Positions 60,830-64,000 of a stretch of 64,000 bases of DNA are shown here, one piece after another; positions within the stretch are counted from its first letter, which is position 1, and each line of letters opens with the position of its first letter. Both the position numbers and the translations under genes were made by a program. The notes under the pieces are model-generated. The model saw nothing but the letters and a program-made list of their open reading frames with translations. It did no database searches and was not told where the DNA came from. The stretch comes from Micromonospora musae. GTDB taxonomy: Bacteria; Actinomycetota; Actinomycetes; Mycobacteriales; Micromonosporaceae. The stretch lies in assembly GCF_003626635.1 (NCBI RefSeq), contig NZ_RAZT01000003.1:372001-436000 (forward strand), written 5' to 3'.

Positions 60830-61813
60830 GTGCTGCACGTCGATCCGATCTTCGCCGCCACCTCGACCGCCTCGGCGTACGCCGCCGGCGGCGTCTCGGC
60901 CCTGCCGTCGAGCGCGGCCGGCGGGGAGGCGCTCCCGCCGCCGTTCACCATCGGCGCCGTACTGACCGAGACCCGGCTGGACAGCTGGCTCGCGGTCGGC
61001 CTGGTGCTCGCCGCCGGGATCTACCTCTACGGCGTACACCGGCTGCGGGTGCGTGGCGACCACTGGCCGGTGGCCCGGACCGTCTTCTTCCTCGGGCCCG
61101 GCCTCGGGGGGATCGCGCTGGTCACGGTGAGTGGGCTGCACGCCTACGACACGGCGCTGCTGAGCGTGCACATGGTGCAGCACATGATGCTGTCGATGGT
61201 GGCGCCGATCTTCCTGGCGCTGGGCGCGCCGATGACGCTCGCCCTCCGGACGCTTCCGCAGCGACCCCGCAAGCGGCTGCTCGCGATCGTGCACAGCCGG
61301 ATCGCCCGGGTCTACAGCTTCCCGCTGGTGGCGTTCGCCATCTTCGTGGTCAATCCGTTCGTGCTCTACTTCACTGACCTGTACCGGTTCACGCTGGAGC
61401 ACGCCTGGGCGCACGAGCTGGTGCACGCGCACTTCATCATGACCGGCTGCGTGTTCTTCTGGCCGCTGCTCGGCCTGGATCCACTCCCCGGACGCTGGCC
61501 CTACCCGGCGCGGGCGCTGCTGATGGTGCTCTCCGTGCCGTTCCACACCGTGCTCGGGCTCACCGTCATGCAGAGCACCACGCTCTTCGGTGGCGACTGG
61601 TACCCCTCCCTCGGTCTCGACTGGGCCGACCCGTTCGACGATCAGGTGCTCGCCGGCGGCATCCTCTGGGCGGGCGGCGAGTTCGTCAGCGTGACCATGC
61701 TCGCCGTGCTGGTGGTCCAGTGGATCAAACAGTCGGAGCGGGAGGCACGCCGCGTCGACCGCGAGCTCGACCGGCAGGAGGCCCGCGAGCGCGCCGCCGA
61801 GTCAGCGGCCTGA
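60830..61813 (+). CDS. ctaG: cytochrome c oxidase assembly factor CtaG (caa3 type)
   Basis: 327 residues from the GTG at 60830. Seven membrane helices. Conserved stretches: LLSVHMVQHMMLSMVAPIFL (paired His-Met, probable copper site), PLVAFAIFVVNPFVLYFTDL, HELVHAHFIMTGCVFFWPLL and DDQVLAGGILWAGGEFVSVT. It helps insert copper into the oxidase. It is divergent from the ctaE-qcrCAB operon that it serves. The C-terminal tail is charged (SEREARRVDRELDRQEARER). Confidence 0.9.
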   Translation: MLHVDPIFAATSTASAYAAGGVSALPSSAAGGEALPPPFTIGAVLTETRLDSWLAVGLVLAAGIYLYGVHRLRVRGDHWPVARTVFFLGPGLGGIALVTVSGLHAYDTALLSVHMVQHMMLSMVAPIFLALGAPMTLALRTLPQRPRKRLLAIVHSRIARVYSFPLVAFAIFVVNPFVLYFTDLYRFTLEHAWAHELVHAHFIMTGCVFFWPLLGLDPLPGRWPYPARALLMVLSVPFHTVLGLTVMQSTTLFGGDWYPSLGLDWADPFDDQVLAGGILWAGGEFVSVTMLAVLVVQWIKQSEREARRVDRELDRQEARERAAESAA

Positions 61814-61928
61814 GCTGCGCCGGGGTACGTCGCCGAGGAGCGGCGCCGGGCGGGATGTCGGCTGTGTCACGTCGACCGGTACGATCGGCGGGCAGCTACG
61901 AGGTGGGATAGCGAAGCGGAGTGTCGGC

Positions 61929-62324
61929 ATGAGCGATCGTGAGTGCACCGTCCTGCTCTACAGCGACGACCCGCAGGTCCGTGACCGGATGCGGCTCGCC
62001 GTCGGCACCCGGCCCGCGCCCGGTCTCCTGATCGAGTTCGTCGAGGCCGCCACCTACGCCGAGGTCGTCCGGCTGGTCGACGACTACGAGATCGACCTCC
62101 TGCTGCTCGACGGCGAGGCGACGCCCGGCGGTGGCATCGGAATCGCCCGCCAGATCAAGGACGACCGGGCCGACGCGCCGCCGACCTGCGTGGTGATCGC
62201 CCGCACGGCGGACCGATGGCTCGCCGCCTACGCCGAGGTCGACGCCACTCTGGTGCACCCGCTCGACCCGGTGACCACCGGCAACACGGTGGCCGAGCTG
62301 CTGCGGACGCACGCACCCGCCTGA
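61929..62324 (+). CDS. atypical receiver-like protein
   Basis: 131 residues, a single CheY-like domain with no output domain: acidic pair YSDD (13-14), phospho-accepting Asp61 in LLLLDGEATPGGG, and a Thr/Ala-rich beta-4 (VVIARTAD), but the invariant Lys of KP is His (LVHPLDP), so phosphorylation chemistry may be lost. Widely conserved in actinomycetes just upstream of trpD. RBS GCGGAG lies eight bases before the ATG. It may work by binding a partner. Confidence 0.8.
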   Translation: MSDRECTVLLYSDDPQVRDRMRLAVGTRPAPGLLIEFVEAATYAEVVRLVDDYEIDLLLLDGEATPGGGIGIARQIKDDRADAPPTCVVIARTADRWLAAYAEVDATLVHPLDPVTTGNTVAELLRTHAPA

Positions 62325-62408
62325 CGTCCCCGCTCCGGCACCGACCACGGCGCCGGACCGACCGGCGCCGGTTCACCCACCCGCATCCGCATGCTCGGGA
62401 GGCCCGCG

Positions 62409-63455
62409 ATGGGCGATCGGACCTGGCCGCACCTGCTCAACGCGCTGCTGCGCGGCGAAGAGCTCTCCACCGCCGACACGGCCTGGGCGATGGGCGAGAT
62501 CATGAGCGGCGCCGCCACCGCCGCGCAGGTCGCCGGGTTCGCGGTCGGGCTGCGCGCCAAGGGTGAGACGTCGGCCGAGCTGGCCGGGTTGGTCGAGGCG
62601 ATGCTCACCCGGGCGGTCCCGGTGCAGCTCAGCGACGAGCAGCGGGCCACCGCCCTGGACGTGGTCGGCACCGGGGGCGATCTCGCTCACACGGTCAACA
62701 TCTCCACCATGGCCGCGCTCGTGGTGGCCGGCGCCGGCGTACGGGTGGTCAAGCACGGCAACCGCGCCGCCTCCTCGCTCTGCGGCACCGCGGATCTGCT
62801 CGAGTTCCTGGGCGTACCGCTGGATCTCGGCCCGGAGGCCGTGGCCCGGTGCGTGGCGGAGGCCGGCATCGCGTTCTGCTTCGCGGCCCGCTTCCACCCG
62901 GGTATGCGGCACACCGGCCCGGTCAGGCGCGAACTGGGCGTGCCCACCGTGTTCAACTTCCTCGGCCCGCTGAGCAACCCGGCACGCCCCCGCGCCGGCG
63001 CGGTCGGCTGCTTCGACTCCCGGATGGCGCCGGTGATGGCCGGCGTCTTCGCCGCCCGGGGCGACTCGGTGCTGGTGATGCGGGGCGAGGACGGGCTGGA
63101 CGAGTTCAGCACCGCCGCGCCGACCCGGGTCTGGGTGGCCCAGGGCGGCACCGTACGCGAGACGCTGCTGGACGCCGTCGACCTCGGGGTACCCCGGTCC
63201 ACCCTCGCCGACCTGCGCGGCGGTGACGCGCCCTACAACGCCGCCGTGGCGCTTCGTCTGCTGGCCGGCGAGCCCGGGCCGGTACGCGACGCCGTCCTGG
63301 TCAACGCGGCGGCGGCGCTGGCCACCCAGGGCCCGCTGGACGGCGATCTCGTCGAGGCGCTGCGGGGCGGGCTGGCCCGCGCCGCCGAGTCGATCGACTC
63401 CGGCGCCGCGGCGGCCACCCTGGAGCGTTGGGTCGAGGTCGCCAAGGGGCTCTGA
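62409..63455 (+). CDS. trpD: anthranilate phosphoribosyltransferase
   Basis: 348 residues from the ATG at 62409 ([20 protein letters not shown]), with GGGAGG six bases upstream. Second step of tryptophan synthesis: joins anthranilate with PRPP. Seen: [20 protein letters not shown] (GTGGD phosphate loop), [31 protein letters not shown] and [15 protein letters not shown], and the Asp-Glu metal pair in [14 protein letters not shown]. No other trp gene is adjacent, as in M. tuberculosis where trpD (Rv2192c) lies beside ctaE. Followed by a tandem repeat and a hairpin element. Confidence 0.94.
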   Translation: MGDRTWPHLLNALLRGEELSTADTAWAMGEIMSGAATAAQVAGFAVGLRAKGETSAELAGLVEAMLTRAVPVQLSDEQRATALDVVGTGGDLAHTVNISTMAALVVAGAGVRVVKHGNRAASSLCGTADLLEFLGVPLDLGPEAVARCVAEAGIAFCFAARFHPGMRHTGPVRRELGVPTVFNFLGPLSNPARPRAGAVGCFDSRMAPVMAGVFAARGDSVLVMRGEDGLDEFSTAAPTRVWVAQGGTVRETLLDAVDLGVPRSTLADLRGGDAPYNAAVALRLLAGEPGPVRDAVLVNAAAALATQGPLDGDLVEALRGGLARAAESIDSGAAAATLERWVEVAKGL

Positions 63456-63460
63456 GGCCT

Positions 63461-63515
63461 CGCCGCGGCCGAGGTCGCGGTGGTCACGGCCGCCGCGGCC
63501 GAGGTCGCGGTGGTC
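63461..63515. repeat. two-copy 25-bp perfect repeat (period 30 bp) just after trpD
   Basis: CGCCGCGGCCGAGGTCGCGG then TGGTC occurs at 63461-63485 and 63491-63515, starting six bases after the trpD stop codon. Confidence 0.85.
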
Positions 63516-63531
63516 GCCGCCTGGATCGTCT

Positions 63532-63609
63532 TGATCGACTCGACTTCGCTGAAGTCGGGGTGTCCCAGCGACCGCGATGGCCCGACTTCCTTGAAGTCGA
63601 GTCGATCGA
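63532..63609. repeat. hairpin element, copy C
   Basis: 29-nt arms 63532-63560 (TGATCGACTCGACTTCGCTG then AAGTCGGGG) and 63581-63609 around a 20-nt spacer, with about three mismatches in 27 paired positions; each arm also folds on itself (GACTTC-N3-GAAGTC). Best preserved of the three copies. It lies between trpD and the small zinc-ribbon gene; the 303-bp gap otherwise holds the repeat above and no gene. Confidence 0.85.
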
Positions 63610-63758
63610 GCGCACGCGGGCGCGACCGTTCATGTCGGAGCGGCGTGCCAAACTACAACGGAGTGATTCGACCTCCGTCGGGCCGACGCCCACGACCGGC
63701 CCCGCTCCCCCGAGCGGCACGGCGTCACTCCGGCGGCCCACAGCGAGAGGAGACGCCC

Positions 63759-63965
63759 GTGTCGGAGCGAGAGCTCTACTGCGACAGCTGCCAGGGCGTT
63801 CAGCAGTTCGAGACGCCACCCTGCGTCGACGGGCACGGCGCCGACTGCCCCGAACTCGTCTGCACCCGCTGCGGCGGCGCCGTGTTGATCGCCACGTTCA
63901 CCTTCCGCGCGCCTCGCCTCGGCCAAGCCCGCGGGCAGTCCCCCGCCCGACGCCGGGCCGCCTGA
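63759..63965 (+). CDS. small zinc-ribbon-like protein
   Basis: 68 residues from the GTG at 63759, with GAGAGGAG six bases upstream. Two Cys pairs: CDSCQGVQQFE near the start and ELVCTRCGGAVLIATFTF in the middle, as in zinc ribbons, with an extra Cys-His stretch between (PPCVDGHGADC). The C-terminal 20 residues are basic (GQARGQSPARRRAA). Found near trpD in relatives. Function unknown, possibly nucleic-acid or metal binding. Confidence 0.75.
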   Translation: MSERELYCDSCQGVQQFETPPCVDGHGADCPELVCTRCGGAVLIATFTFRAPRLGQARGQSPARRRAA

Positions 63966-64000
63966 CGGCACCCGCGCCACGGCCCCGCACTCACCACGCC

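Overview
The window is chromosomal DNA of a very high-GC actinomycete, most likely a member of the Micromonosporaceae (Micromonospora or a close relative). Reasons: strong GC bias at third codon positions, GTG starts, a QcrCAB/CtaE respiratory module, PknL with PASTA repeats, a class II DAHP synthase, a glkA-type ROK glucokinase, and short hairpin repeats between genes. No rRNA, tRNA, CRISPR array, prophage or complete transposase was found. The backbone follows, in the same general order, the Mycobacterium tuberculosis block Rv2173-Rv2196: prenyl synthase, Rv2175c, PknL, AroG, Rv2179c exoribonuclease, PlsC, Rv2185c-like SRPBCC, FadD15, PimB', Rv2191 nuclease, TrpD, CtaE-QcrCAB. Other genes are interspersed.

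Layout. 0-9 kb: end of a TPR-type regulator, prenyl diphosphate synthase, the PknL kinase divergent from its likely substrate, endonuclease IV, threonine aldolase, DAHP synthase, a lipoprotein. 9-17.5 kb: secreted and cell-wall functions (CBM2-GH18 chitinase, PLD-like protein, glutathione peroxidase, F420-reductase-like protein, a DUF4397/class F sortase pair, a Tat-exported NamZ-like muramidase), ended by a 165-bp TA-flanked foldback element. 17.5-28.8 kb: ProC, a phosphofructokinase with the pyrophosphate-type residues, exoribonuclease, Crp regulator, a large cyclase/AAA/TPR signalling protein, PlsC, a beta-lactamase-like lipoprotein. 28.9-37.8 kb: OtsA, an alpha/beta hydrolase whose catalytic Ser is replaced by Gly, an FMO, an EEP-fold nuclease, GlkA, DUF5304, SRPBCC, FadD15. 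37.8-45.5 kb: two-component pair, SAM methyltransferase coupled to a GGDEF-EAL protein, a self-regulated TetR with PlsC, PimB'. 45.5-56.2 kb: M48 protease, a repeat-rich zone with a probable broken gene, NYN RNase, DEDDh/GIY-YIG nuclease, a short RSH, Nudix, sugar nucleotidyltransferase, RAM protein, DUF4142. 56.4-64 kb: qcrB-qcrA-qcrC-ctaE on the minus strand, divergent ctaG, a receiver-like protein, trpD and a small zinc-ribbon protein.

How the genes work together. ctaE-qcrCAB and ctaG build the bc1-aa3 supercomplex. plsC genes, fadD, pimB' and the sugar nucleotidyltransferase serve membrane lipid and phosphatidylinositol mannoside synthesis. pfkA, glkA and otsA handle glucose and trehalose. 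pknL, RSH, GGDEF-EAL, the cyclase and the two-component pair are signalling.

The least explained signals are small-scale: a family of three 77-78-bp hairpin elements, the foldback element sitting exactly on a stop codon, five tandem duplications at or just beyond gene 3' ends (several copying the stop codon), and a recurring TANNNT-type -10 box six to eight bases from the start codon that suggests leaderless transcription. None of these amounts to a demonstrated new system; I state each with its test. Start codons were chosen from ribosome-binding sites where visible.
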